From the NCBI GenBank assembly GCA_003533825.1, contig DQCG01000495.1, forward strand, positions 1-9,532: 9,532 bases of DNA, written 5' to 3'. Origin of the DNA: Phycisphaerales bacterium. Its GTDB lineage: Bacteria > Planctomycetota > Phycisphaerae > Sedimentisphaerales > Anaerobacaceae. This document shows positions 1 through 7,161 of the stretch, in pieces (the stretch's first letter is position 1; every line of letters begins with the position of its first letter). Both the position numbers and the translations under genes were made by a program. Below the pieces are notes generated by a model, which was given only the letters and a program-made list of their open reading frames with translations, ran no database searches and was not told where the DNA came from.

Positions 1-1530
1 GTCATTACCGTAGGGAACGAAACGCTTACCTTCGTCCGCCAACCGACGGCTGGATACGTACTGAAAACACAGAATGATATTAGCTCGATGGATACTGTAT
101 GCCGGTTCCTGAAAAGCGATGGAGATGTTAAAATCAACCCGATTCGCGGATTGGGCCGGAAAGGCGTCTCGGTCATCTATAACGAGCGCCCGGCCGAAGA
201 AAACGACAGGACCATCAAGTCGCTCAGGTTTTATAACGAGGTTCAATATACAGCCCCGTTGTTCTCATCCAACGGCGAGACTGTCGCCATTATCCCGGAG
301 ATAGTCATACGAGTAAAGCCCGATACAACAACTGAGCATGTCCAGGCCATCTGTGAAATGACTGGCTGCTCGATCATAAAGCAAATGGAATTTACTGAAC
401 AGGAATACCTGCTGCAAGTCTCGGGACCGAATGCGGAGGCGGTCTTCGAGGCGGCAGGGCAGCTAAACCGAATCGACTGGATCGAATGGGCGTGTCCGAA
501 TACTGCTTTTGAGCCAAAATTATGTGGACAGGTGATACCAAATGACGAGTATTTCTCTGAGCTGTGGCATTTGCACAATACAGGCCAAATATCCCTGTAT
601 GGAGCGGAAGGTACACCTAACATCGATATCAATGCACCTGAGGCCTGGGAAATAACCACTGGAGACCCGAACATTGTTGTTGCTGTAATTGACAATGGAG
701 TAGATAGCAAACATCCTGACCTGATCAATAATCTGGTGCCGGGATACGACTTCCGCGACGATGATGATCTATCGGATCCAAGCGCTGAATACTTTGGGAA
801 CAACCATGGGACAGCCTGTGCAGGACTGATAGCAGCCCAAGGCAACAATGGCATTGGAGTGGCAGGTGTGACATGGAATTGCAGTATCATGCCCATCCGC
901 ATCAGGGGAGGAGGAGACACGGCAACACTAAGTATTGAGTCTGATATTGCGACGGCATATCGCTGGGCTGCGGTTCACGGGGCCGACATCCTCAGCAATA
1001 GTTGGGGATATGTTGCTCCAGTACCCATAATTCACTCAGCTATTGTTGACATTACAGAGATTGGCGGAATAGGCCGTAGCGGAAAAGGGTGTGTTGTGCT
1101 CGCCGTGGTAGGAAATGATGGTGGTGTTCTTCAGTGGCCAGCACGTTATGCGGAAGTGATTGCCGTCGGGGCCACAGATAATGCAGATATACGCCATGAG
1201 TACAGCAATTATGGCGAGGAATTAGACATTATGGCGCACGGTAGTGCTGGTGATCTCAATAGTCTTGGCAGAGGCACTTTATGCACAACAGATATATCGG
1301 GATCAAGGGGGCAGAATAACAAATGGGGTACTTTATTATATGGCCCGTTGGTTGATATTGACGTAGATTATGCCTATATGGGAGGCACTTCGAGCGCTTG
1401 TCCGGTTGCCGCGGGTGTTGCGGCATTAATTCTATCTGTTGATCCAAATCTTACTAACGAAGAAGTAAAACAAATTCTCTATCGGTCTGCGAAAGACTTA
1501 GGTGATCCCGGTTGGGATGTATGTGTTTAG
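1..1530 (+). CDS. S8 (subtilisin-like) serine protease, 5' part of an interrupted gene, open at the left window edge
   Basis: This is the N-terminal and catalytic part of a secreted subtilase. An ATG lies at 88, but the same frame is open with no stop back to base 1, so the true start and signal peptide are probably outside the window. Numbering from the ATG at 88, residues 1 to about 150 look like a subtilase prodomain. The catalytic triad is complete: Asp202 in VIDNGVD, His240 in NNHGTACAG and Ser435 in GGTSSACPVAAG, with an oxyanion Asn in VVGNDGG. The native reading frame runs through Asp at 1516-1518. The last three codons (Val-Cys-Val) and the TAG at 1528-1530 belong to the inserted 142-bp element. 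The product therefore lacks the final strand and helix of the S8 fold (the GWGRVDARAAV motif, now at 1681-1713) and the whole beta-helix tail. S8 identity is certain; whether the truncated enzyme folds is doubtful. Confidence 0.9.
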   Translation, partial: VITVGNETLTFVRQPTAGYVLKTQNDISSMDTVCRFLKSDGDVKINPIRGLGRKGVSVIYNERPAEENDRTIKSLRFYNEVQYTAPLFSSNGETVAIIPEIVIRVKPDTTTEHVQAICEMTGCSIIKQMEFTEQEYLLQVSGPNAEAVFEAAGQLNRIDWIEWACPNTAFEPKLCGQVIPNDEYFSELWHLHNTGQISLYGAEGTPNIDINAPEAWEITTGDPNIVVAVIDNGVDSKHPDLINNLVPGYDFRDDDDLSDPSAEYFGNNHGTACAGLIAAQGNNGIGVAGVTWNCSIMPIRIRGGGDTATLSIESDIATAYRWAAVHGADILSNSWGYVAPVPIIHSAIVDITEIGGIGRSGKGCVVLAVVGNDGGVLQWPARYAEVIAVGATDNADIRHEYSNYGEELDIMAHGSAGDLNSLGRGTLCTTDISGSRGQNNKWGTLLYGPLVDIDVDYAYMGGTSSACPVAAGVAALILSVDPNLTNEEVKQILYRSAKDLGDPGWDVCV

Positions 1531-1668
1531 CCTGCTATTAGTATTGATAGTGACGATTTAACAGCTAATTCTTCCGTCAAAAGCGTTAATTGCCGACAAA
1601 GACGCCCGATTGCAGCTTCAAAACCTGCATATCAGCATTGTTTTCAGGCTAAACACGTACGTTGGGAT
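1511..1668. repeat. 8-bp target site duplication around MITE copy A (GTTGGGAT at 1511-1518 and 1661-1668)
   Basis: The octamer GTTGGGAT occurs immediately on both sides of the element and the flanking bases differ (G before and after the left copy, C before and after the right copy), so the duplication is exactly 8 bp. In the protease frame it covers two full codons, Trp-Asp, that belong to the original protein. Confidence 0.9.
1519..1660 (+). mobile_element. 142-bp MITE-like element, copy A, inserted in the S8 protease gene
   Basis: The left end GTATGTGTTTAGCCTG and the right end CAGGCTAAACACGTAC are inverted repeats matching at 15 of 16 positions. The element is bounded by the perfect direct repeat GTTGGGAT at 1511-1518 and 1661-1668. 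Inside the ends the similarity fades, but a TGATA motif stays in register on both arms. It is too short for a transposase, so it must move in trans. A second copy at 6648-6789 has the same length and orientation and differs at 11 positions. In the host gene it supplies the stop TAG three codons after its left edge. Removing element plus one duplication restores one continuous S8/beta-helix reading frame. Confidence 0.92.
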
Positions 1669-3111
1669 CAGTATTACGGCTGGGGGCGTGTGGATGCCCG
1701 GGCGGCTGTGGAAATGGCTCAGAATTGGCCGTTTATATATGTTGATGATGATGGTCCGGCCGACTTCAATAATATTCAGGCGGCGATAGATACCGCAAAC
1801 GATGGCGACACAGTACTTGTGGCGCCGGGTGAGTATTTAATCACAGAGCCAATCACATTTAAAGTCAAGGCCATTACTGTCCGCTCAAAAGCAGGGCCTG
1901 AAGCTACAACCATAAGGATGTCGGAATCCCCAAGTGATCCGGATAGAGCGAGCGTGGTCATTTTTGAGAATGGCGAGATAGAGACGAGTGTTCTTGAAGG
2001 CTTCACGATGAGTGGAGGCACAGGATGCTTGTGGGAATATCCACCAAGCCCTGGAGATTTTTTTCAAGCCGGCGGTGGGATCTTTTGTATTGATTCCTCA
2101 CCTAAGATAACCGGCTGTATAATAACCGAGAACCGCGTTAAGCCACTAAATTCGACACAAGATATCGGTGGTGGTGTGTCTTTAGTAAACAGTTCTGCAA
2201 CATTAATTCGTTGTATAATCCTTGATAATAGTACATTCTACTGGGGTGGTGGAATATATATCTTCAATGCCTCGCCAAAGCTCACTGACTGCATTATTTC
2301 TGAGAACTCTGTACTTCATGAAGATGGGCAGGCTGGTGGACTTTTAACAGATGGCTCAAATGATAGCAAACCAGTTATACTAAACTGTACGATCTCAACA
2401 AATTCAGCATTTCATTCTGCCGGTGGGATTCAAATTTGTAATGATTCCCTACCAATCTTTAGAGATTGCATAATTTCTGATAATATTAGCCAAGGTGGTA
2501 ATGGTGGTATCCTTTGCTCTTATGGATCGTTAACAACTCTGACAAATTGCCTTATCGCTCGTAATTCCTGTGTTAGAATTGGCGGAGGCATTGGGTGCGG
2601 CCATAACGCCGAGGCGATTGTTACTAACTGCACAATCACTGAAAATACAGCCGGCCGGCACAGCGGTGGCGTAACCTCTTATGATAAATCATCCATCACA
2701 ATCAAAAACTGCATTGTATATGGTAATACGGCTCCCAGTGGTTCGGAAATAGGTTTGGACTATAGTTACTATCACACTCCCACGAGCATGAACATCTCCT
2801 ATTGCAATATAAAAGGAGGCTTATCAGCAGCCCACATCGGACAGGGCACTACGCTCACCTGGGAAGAAGGCAATATCGATGCCGAGCCGCTATTTGCCGA
2901 TCCTGAGAACGGTGATTACCACTTGAAATCGCAGGTAGGGCGGTGGGATCCGGCCGGCGAAATCTGGATTATCGATGAACTAACAAGTCCCTGTATCGAC
3001 GCCGGAGATCCGAATAGTCCCGTCGCCGATGAGCCGGAACCGAACGGCGGCAGAATCAACATGGGCGCCTACGGCGGCACCATTGAAGCAAGTAAATCAC
3101 ATTCATTATAA
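1669..3111 (+). pseudogene. 3' remnant of the same gene: S8 C-terminal motif plus right-handed beta-helix domain
   Basis: This is the downstream half of the interrupted protease gene. It begins QYYGWGRVDARAAVEMAQ, the usual closing motif of an S8 domain, in the same frame as the upstream half once the 150-bp insertion plus duplication is removed. After a short linker (YVDDDGPADF) comes a parallel beta-helix: a starting NIQAAIDTANDGDTVLVAPG motif, then at least six turns of the pattern NCTIxxNxAxxxGGGI/CIISxN between about 2050 and 2740. It ends in the FADPENGDYHLKS, CIDAGDP and MGAYGG motifs typical of planctomycete secreted beta-helix proteins. An in-frame GTG at 1690 could be called as a start, but it lies inside the S8 motif and has no credible ribosome binding site, so this is probably not an independent gene. 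A role in binding or cutting polysaccharide is possible but not shown. No dockerin or sorting tail is visible. Confidence 0.8.
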
Positions 3112-3176
3112 AGCGTTTGTTCGAGGACACTGCGACGGCTGAATAAGTTCCACGCTGGAGACCGTTCTTCAGAACC

Positions 3177-3221
3177 GGGACGGTTACCCGCTACTCAATG
3201 GATTGCACGGGTAACCGTCCC
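3177..3221. terminator. Perfect 14-bp inverted repeat between convergent genes, probable bidirectional terminator
   Basis: GGGACGGTTACCCG (3177-3190) and CGGGTAACCGTCCC (3208-3221) are exact reverse complements around a 17-nt loop. It lies in the 121-bp gap between the plus-strand beta-helix end and the minus-strand NodB-like gene end, where a shared terminator is expected. A small hairpin, GTTCT-TC-AGAAC, sits just before it at 3164-3175. There is no T-tract on either side, so it is not a classical intrinsic terminator; it could instead be a dispersed palindromic repeat or an mRNA 3'-end stabiliser. Confidence 0.55.
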
Positions 3222-3232
3222 AACCGATAATT

Positions 3233-4612
3233 TCAGACTTCCAGTATCGATTTGCCTTTGGGCAGGTCGAAACAGACCATAATTTCCGAGCCGTCACGGT
3301 ACCATGTGCCGCTTTGCAGTTGCAGCGGGGCGTTTACACGGCGAAGTTCGGATGGATTTCCGGCAAGTGTCAATTTCGGCGGCATCTGCGAAACCCCGGC
3401 AAGTCGTACCGTGAAGCGGGTAGTTGCGAACGGGGCTGTGAATGTTACCAGCCGGTCCTGCATATCGATCTTCGTAAGTTCTTTCGCGGCCCAGTAGCGG
3501 GCGATTTCGCAGTTCTTCATCCAGAGCAGATTGTCATATCTGGCGTGTAGCCGCTTTACGACCTCTTTGAAGATATTGAAGCCGACTTCCTCGCCGTTGA
3601 AATAGACGCCGGGCCAGTGGCAGACGATTATCGTCGGCTCGCCTCTGGCTATGACTTCCGGCAGACGGCCTCCTTTGAGGTCCTCGGTGATGTGCTTATC
3701 GACCGAGCCGCGGACCAAACCGTCCCAGCCGCCGAGCCAGTCGCCGGTGCAGCCGATTATCGAGACGACACATTTGGGGTTGTCGCCGTCGAGTCCGGAT
3801 GCGTACTGGACCAGCGGGGCGACGCTTCTCTCGTCGGTGAACAGGTCGCGGAAATAGTGTGGAATCTCGGCGTTGAATACGTCCCGGCACGATTCGAGTG
3901 TGGCCTTGGCGAGATTTTCACGGTTCCGGTTGCCAAAGCCACCGGGCGTTGTGATGCCTTCGCAGTCGAGGCCGACGTTCTTGAGGATTCGCAGGGCGTA
4001 GGCCATGTAATCGGCGAGCTGATCGGCGGACTTGTCCTGGCTCCAGCCTGCGTTCTCGATGTAGTAGCCGGTCCGTTCCGGATAGGGCCGGCCGGTTTTG
4101 GTGTTGATGACCCAGGTGTGGCTGATCATCTCCGGGTGAATGTCCCAGTCGGGCATCATCAGCTCGCGGACGAGTTTGAGGCTGCCATCCAGTTCCTGCT
4201 GCGACCAGCCGGGAAGGCAGCGGTCCAGCCAGCCGACACAGGCAGGGTAGGGGACTATGCTGTACTTGCCCTTGACGCCGTGCTCTTTACACCACAAGCC
4301 GAACTTGCGGACGAACGAATCGGGTATCTCCCGCGGCAGGCTTTTCCAGTCCTGCTTGTACCTGTCCGGCCAGGCCGTCGCGAAGTGCGGGATGCCGAAG
4401 TGCGCCATGTTCACAAGGCAGGTCGAGTCGTCGATAATCATGCTCACCGGCACGCGGTTCTGAGGGTTGAGAACAGTGACACCGCCGGTCTGGCTCGGCC
4501 GAAGCCCCTTGGGCTGAGCCTTCACAAGTGTGCTGTTGAGAGCAGAGGCCGCGCCCGCGACCGCCGCCGTTTTGAGAAAATTACGTCGATTGATTTGGTT
4601 TTGAGGGTACAT
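3233..4612 (-). CDS. Tat-exported protein with a polysaccharide deacetylase (NodB)-like domain
   Basis: The protein has 459 residues. It starts with a twin-arginine signal: RRNFLK at residues 9-14, then an Ala-rich hydrophobic stretch and a likely cut after VKA near residue 32, so it probably acts folded in the periplasm. The mature part resembles the divergent NodB-type barrels of planctomycetes and Bacteroidetes. VPVSMIIDDS (Asp61, Asp62) would be motif 1, HPEMISHT (His159, His165) would supply the metal histidines, and GITTPGGFGNRN is a later conserved loop. A smaller beta-rich C-terminal part follows. The expected activity is metal-dependent deacetylation of a carbohydrate, but the substrate cannot be told and activity is unproven. 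The start is supported by GGAG 8 nt upstream. It begins 19 bp after the stop of the DUF5916 gene and is probably its operon partner, so the MITE upstream may have a polar effect on it. Confidence 0.72.
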   Translation of the reverse strand: MYPQNQINRRNFLKTAAVAGAASALNSTLVKAQPKGLRPSQTGGVTVLNPQNRVPVSMIIDDSTCLVNMAHFGIPHFATAWPDRYKQDWKSLPREIPDSFVRKFGLWCKEHGVKGKYSIVPYPACVGWLDRCLPGWSQQELDGSLKLVRELMMPDWDIHPEMISHTWVINTKTGRPYPERTGYYIENAGWSQDKSADQLADYMAYALRILKNVGLDCEGITTPGGFGNRNRENLAKATLESCRDVFNAEIPHYFRDLFTDERSVAPLVQYASGLDGDNPKCVVSIIGCTGDWLGGWDGLVRGSVDKHITEDLKGGRLPEVIARGEPTIIVCHWPGVYFNGEEVGFNIFKEVVKRLHARYDNLLWMKNCEIARYWAAKELTKIDMQDRLVTFTAPFATTRFTVRLAGVSQMPPKLTLAGNPSELRRVNAPLQLQSGTWYRDGSEIMVCFDLPKGKSILEV

Positions 4613-4620
4613 ATTTTATT

Positions 4621-4624
4621 CTCC
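4621..4624 (-). promoter_or_regulatory. Ribosome binding site of the NodB-like gene
   Basis: On the minus strand GGAG is followed by eight bases (AATAAAAT) and the ATG at 4612-4610. This fixes the start and lies in the 19-bp gap after the upstream gene's TAG, consistent with a co-transcribed pair. Confidence 0.6.
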
Positions 4625-6639
4625 AAAGAGTCTAAAAACGGTATACCATTTTGACGAACGCCGCCTGGACATCTTCGGTGTCCGTTTCGTAATCGTTTAG
4701 CAAGACATATAAGTCCATATTCTTTTTCACCGGCCAGGAAAACAGCAACGTCAGATTATGTCGGTCCTCCGATGTCTGCTCGGCGGTAAATTTGACGATT
4801 CCGTTCCATGTAAAGCTGTACTGCGTCACCGATCGCCAGAGCCAGATATCCTCATCTCCGTTTTCCTCCTGCACGCGATAGTTGCCGTTTAGAGTCGTGA
4901 CCATTCGATCGGTAACTCTCATAGGCTTTTCGATGAAATATTCTTTATACGGCTGATCTTCATATACGCCTTTTTCAACGCCGGCGCTGACCGAATCCCA
5001 AATATCGACTTCTTCATTATATTCGATTCTAACACGGTCATACCGGTTCTGATAGGGGGCGTGAAACTTATCGGCCCGGGTGTACCAGAGTTCCACTTCA
5101 TTGCGAAAACACACGCCCGCGCCCTCGATAAAGTCTCGCAGTGTCATATCGTGGTTATTATCTTCGTAGACGTCAATCTCTGAGATCATCCTTAACGATT
5201 TGAAAGGGCCGTCTTCGGGATAAGCTCTGTACTGCATGAAAGAGCCGGGACCGCGGATGTTCTGCCGGGGAATGTAGCCGAGATCGGGCTGAAAGCCCCG
5301 GGTAATGTCGCGGTAGTCTACCTGCCACCAGAAAGGCTGTGCGCCCCCGCTGAGCGCGGTATACAGGGCGTACGCACTATGGTCTTCATAGCCGTCGGTT
5401 TCAATGCCATTCGAATCGCTCAGACCGAGGAATTGTGCGGAAAGCGAAGTCGTGCTGTCGAAAAATATCCGCGAATCGAGCCCGCCGGTGAAGTTTCTGC
5501 CGTCAGATCGCTGAGAGTTGGCCCAGATGCCGCCGATATGGGACTCATCGTTTATGTTATGGATGAGTCTGCCCACGTGGTAATTACCATCAAGTAGCTC
5601 GTCATCCCGGCTGATTTGGCCCTGCACATCGATAAGCCCGAGTGCCCATGATTTTCCCTGGCCTGTAACTTTTGCTCCCGCGTCGATATCCATAAGTCGC
5701 CGGCTATAATAGATATTCAGCGGCGTTTTGAAAAGCTCGCTGCCTTCGCGGAAAAACGTACGCCGCTCCCTGAGAAATCTCTCGGTGTCCCTCAGCTCGA
5801 TCGTGTCCGGATCTGCCTCGACCTGGCCGAAATCCGGGTTGATGGTAAAAGCGCTGATCATATTCGAATTCAGCCGCATGGATATGTCCAGCCCGGTCGA
5901 CGCCTCGCTGCTGTTCTGCTCGAAATCCGAGGTGCCGCTTAGATATGTCTCGAATGCGGGGCTTTTGTCGAAATTCGCCTTTGCAAGGTCAAGATTTGTC
6001 AGCAGGCCGAATTCACGCGGACTGCGAGCCTGGCTGTTGCGATAGCACCAATAACTGCTCTCCTGCAGGCCCCTTTCCCGCCGGCGGAAATTAGCTCCCC
6101 AAGTCATCCTGTCTTTACGCTCGAAAAGAATATTGCCGACAGGGATAGCTATTTCGGCGAACCAGCGATCATCCTCGACGGTGCAGGCCGCAGACCAGTC
6201 ACAGCCCCAGGTATCATCATCATGGTAATCGAAGAGACCGATTCGGGCATCATAGCGGGTTCCGAGCGTATTGACACCGAAAACATAAGCGCTGCGATGG
6301 TCGCCAAAAGTGTCGAACCGAACCTCCACTCCATCCTCTTCATATAGAGGTTGGTCGTATTTACGCTCTACGGCAATAATGTGATCGGGCTGTGGTTCCA
6401 GGCATTCGAAGGCGATGTACAGGTTATCATCATCGTAGAGCATCCGCACAAAAGTTTGCTCCACGGCCAAACTCTCCGTCTTGTAATCCGTAAAATCCGT
6501 GGCTATATTCGCCATTTCCCAGCAGGAATCGCCAATTTTTCCATCGATAATCGGCGCGGTATCAGTTCGAACCGCCGCGATGGACCTCGCCGGCCCCCTG
6601 GCAGCCAGAACTGAATTCACGCCTACTAAAAATACTTTT

Positions 6640-6797
6640 ATAGGCAAGTATGTGTTTAGCCTTCTATTAGTATTGATAGTGACGATTTAGCGGCTAATTC
6701 TTCCGTCAAAAGTGTTAATTGCCGACAAAGACGGATGATTTCGGCTTCAAAACCTGCGTATCAGCATTGGTTTCAGGCTAAACACGTACATAGGCAA
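6640..6797. repeat. 8-bp target site duplication around MITE copy B (ATAGGCAA at 6640-6647 and 6790-6797)
   Basis: ATAGGCAA flanks the element directly on both sides, and the next bases outward differ (T on the left of the left copy, GCC on the right of the right copy). On the minus strand it reads TTGCCTAT, two whole codons (Leu-Pro) plus two bases of the interrupted signal peptide. Confidence 0.9.
6648..6789 (+). mobile_element. 142-bp MITE-like element, copy B, inserted in the DUF5916 gene
   Basis: This copy has the same length as copy A and matches it at 131 of 142 positions, in the same orientation on the plus strand. Its ends are GTATGTGTTTAGCCTT and CAGGCTAAACACGTAC; the T at element position 16 breaks the last base pair of the inverted repeat present in copy A. 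It is bounded by perfect ATAGGCAA duplications at 6640-6647 and 6790-6797. The target differs from that of copy A, so the two are independent insertions and not one duplicated segment. It interrupts the signal-peptide codons of the minus-strand gene. Confidence 0.92.
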
Positions 6798-6827
6798 GCC
6801 TATAACGATGAATGAAATGTACTTCAT

Positions 6828-7125
6828 GCTGTTGGTTTTATGTTTTTCAGCCTGCCGTATCCATTGTCGAGATTAAAGCCATTAACTTCTTTAATGTTGC
6901 ATTACGAATATTAAGATAGACGGAGTTTACCCGATTAACCACGCTTGCACAACCACTTGGTGAGATATTTACGCTATTTTTGCCGCCCGTTCTATTAAAA
7001 CACTATCCGTTGGGATTAATATCTTGAATTGGAAGCTCTTTAAGTGTAAAAATGTCGCGGGGAAAAACCATTGTCCAGAAAACGGGCATGTTGTAAAAAA
7101 TATTTAAAAAATTTATCGAACATAG
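6828..7125. other. Divergent intergenic region, no gene seen
   Basis: This stretch of about 300 bp separates the original start of the minus-strand DUF5916 gene from the operator of the plus-strand PerR-like gene, so it must hold promoters for both directions. No coding frame, tRNA or strong hairpin is apparent. On the minus strand TTGTGC and TAAACT are spaced 17 bp apart around 6925-6953 and could be a weak sigma-70 promoter; the match is poor. No good Shine-Dalgarno precedes the ATG at 6827. The right end (7090-7120) is very A/T rich, as expected upstream of a promoter. Confidence 0.4.
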
Positions 7126-7155
7126 TTAGTATATAGGAATTATTACTATATAGTA
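7126..7155 (+). promoter_or_regulatory. Tandem AT-rich operator, probable autoregulatory Fur/PerR-type box overlapping the promoter
   Basis: TACTATATAGTA at 7144-7155 is a perfect 12-bp palindrome lying six bases before the ATG at 7162. A near-direct repeat of its core lies 17 bp upstream: TTAGTATATAG at 7126-7136 against TTACTATATAG at 7143-7153. AT-rich palindromes at their own promoters are usual for Fur-family repressors, although this does not match the classic TTATAATnATTATAA box closely. TATAGT at 7149-7154 with TTAGTA 17 bp upstream could be the -10 and -35, in which case a bound repressor would cover the promoter. Confidence 0.5.
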
Positions 7156-7161
7156 GTAACT

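Larger units (their letters stand above)
4632..6827 (-). pseudogene. CBM9-like / DUF5916 outer-membrane beta-barrel protein, interrupted in its signal peptide by a MITE
   Basis: The intact body reads from a TTG at 6647 to TAG at 4632 (671 residues). An N-terminal CBM9-like beta-sandwich runs from about APIIDGKIGD to residue 210. It is followed by a DUF5916 region with its hallmark FTINPDFGQVEADPD and RRTFFREGSELF segments, then a strand-rich barrel closing on the terminal Phe of MVYRF, as outer-membrane proteins do. The TTG is not the original start. Removing the 142-bp element and one duplication joins ten more codons from an ATG at 6827-6825 (MKYISFIVIG) to LPIKVFLVGVNSVLAA, giving a good Sec signal peptide and a 681-residue protein. 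As it stands, translation from that ATG stops at TGA 6749-6747 after 26 codons. Expression of the body would need reinitiation at the TTG with a shortened signal. The family is usually linked to uptake or display of polymers at the cell surface; the exact role is unknown. Confidence 0.82.

Noticed and set aside
243..920. Minus-strand frame of 225 codons opposite the S8 gene
   Set aside because: It overlaps the conserved catalytic region on the other strand and resembles no family.
1519..1660. Integron attC site instead of a MITE
   Set aside because: The length and palindromic ends are suggestive, but the ends do not carry the GTTRRRY/RYYYAAC cores, and the exact 8-bp target duplications point to transposition.
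1690..3111. Beta-helix protein as an independent gene starting at GTG 1690
   Set aside because: The GTG lies inside the S8 closing motif GWGRVDARAAV, there is no ribosome binding site at proper spacing, and the frame joins the upstream protease once the insertion is removed.
3617..4654. Long plus-strand reading frame of 345 codons
   Set aside because: It lies antisense to the NodB-like gene, has no recognisable domain and shows the low-complexity Val/Ala/Gly pattern of a codon-bias shadow.
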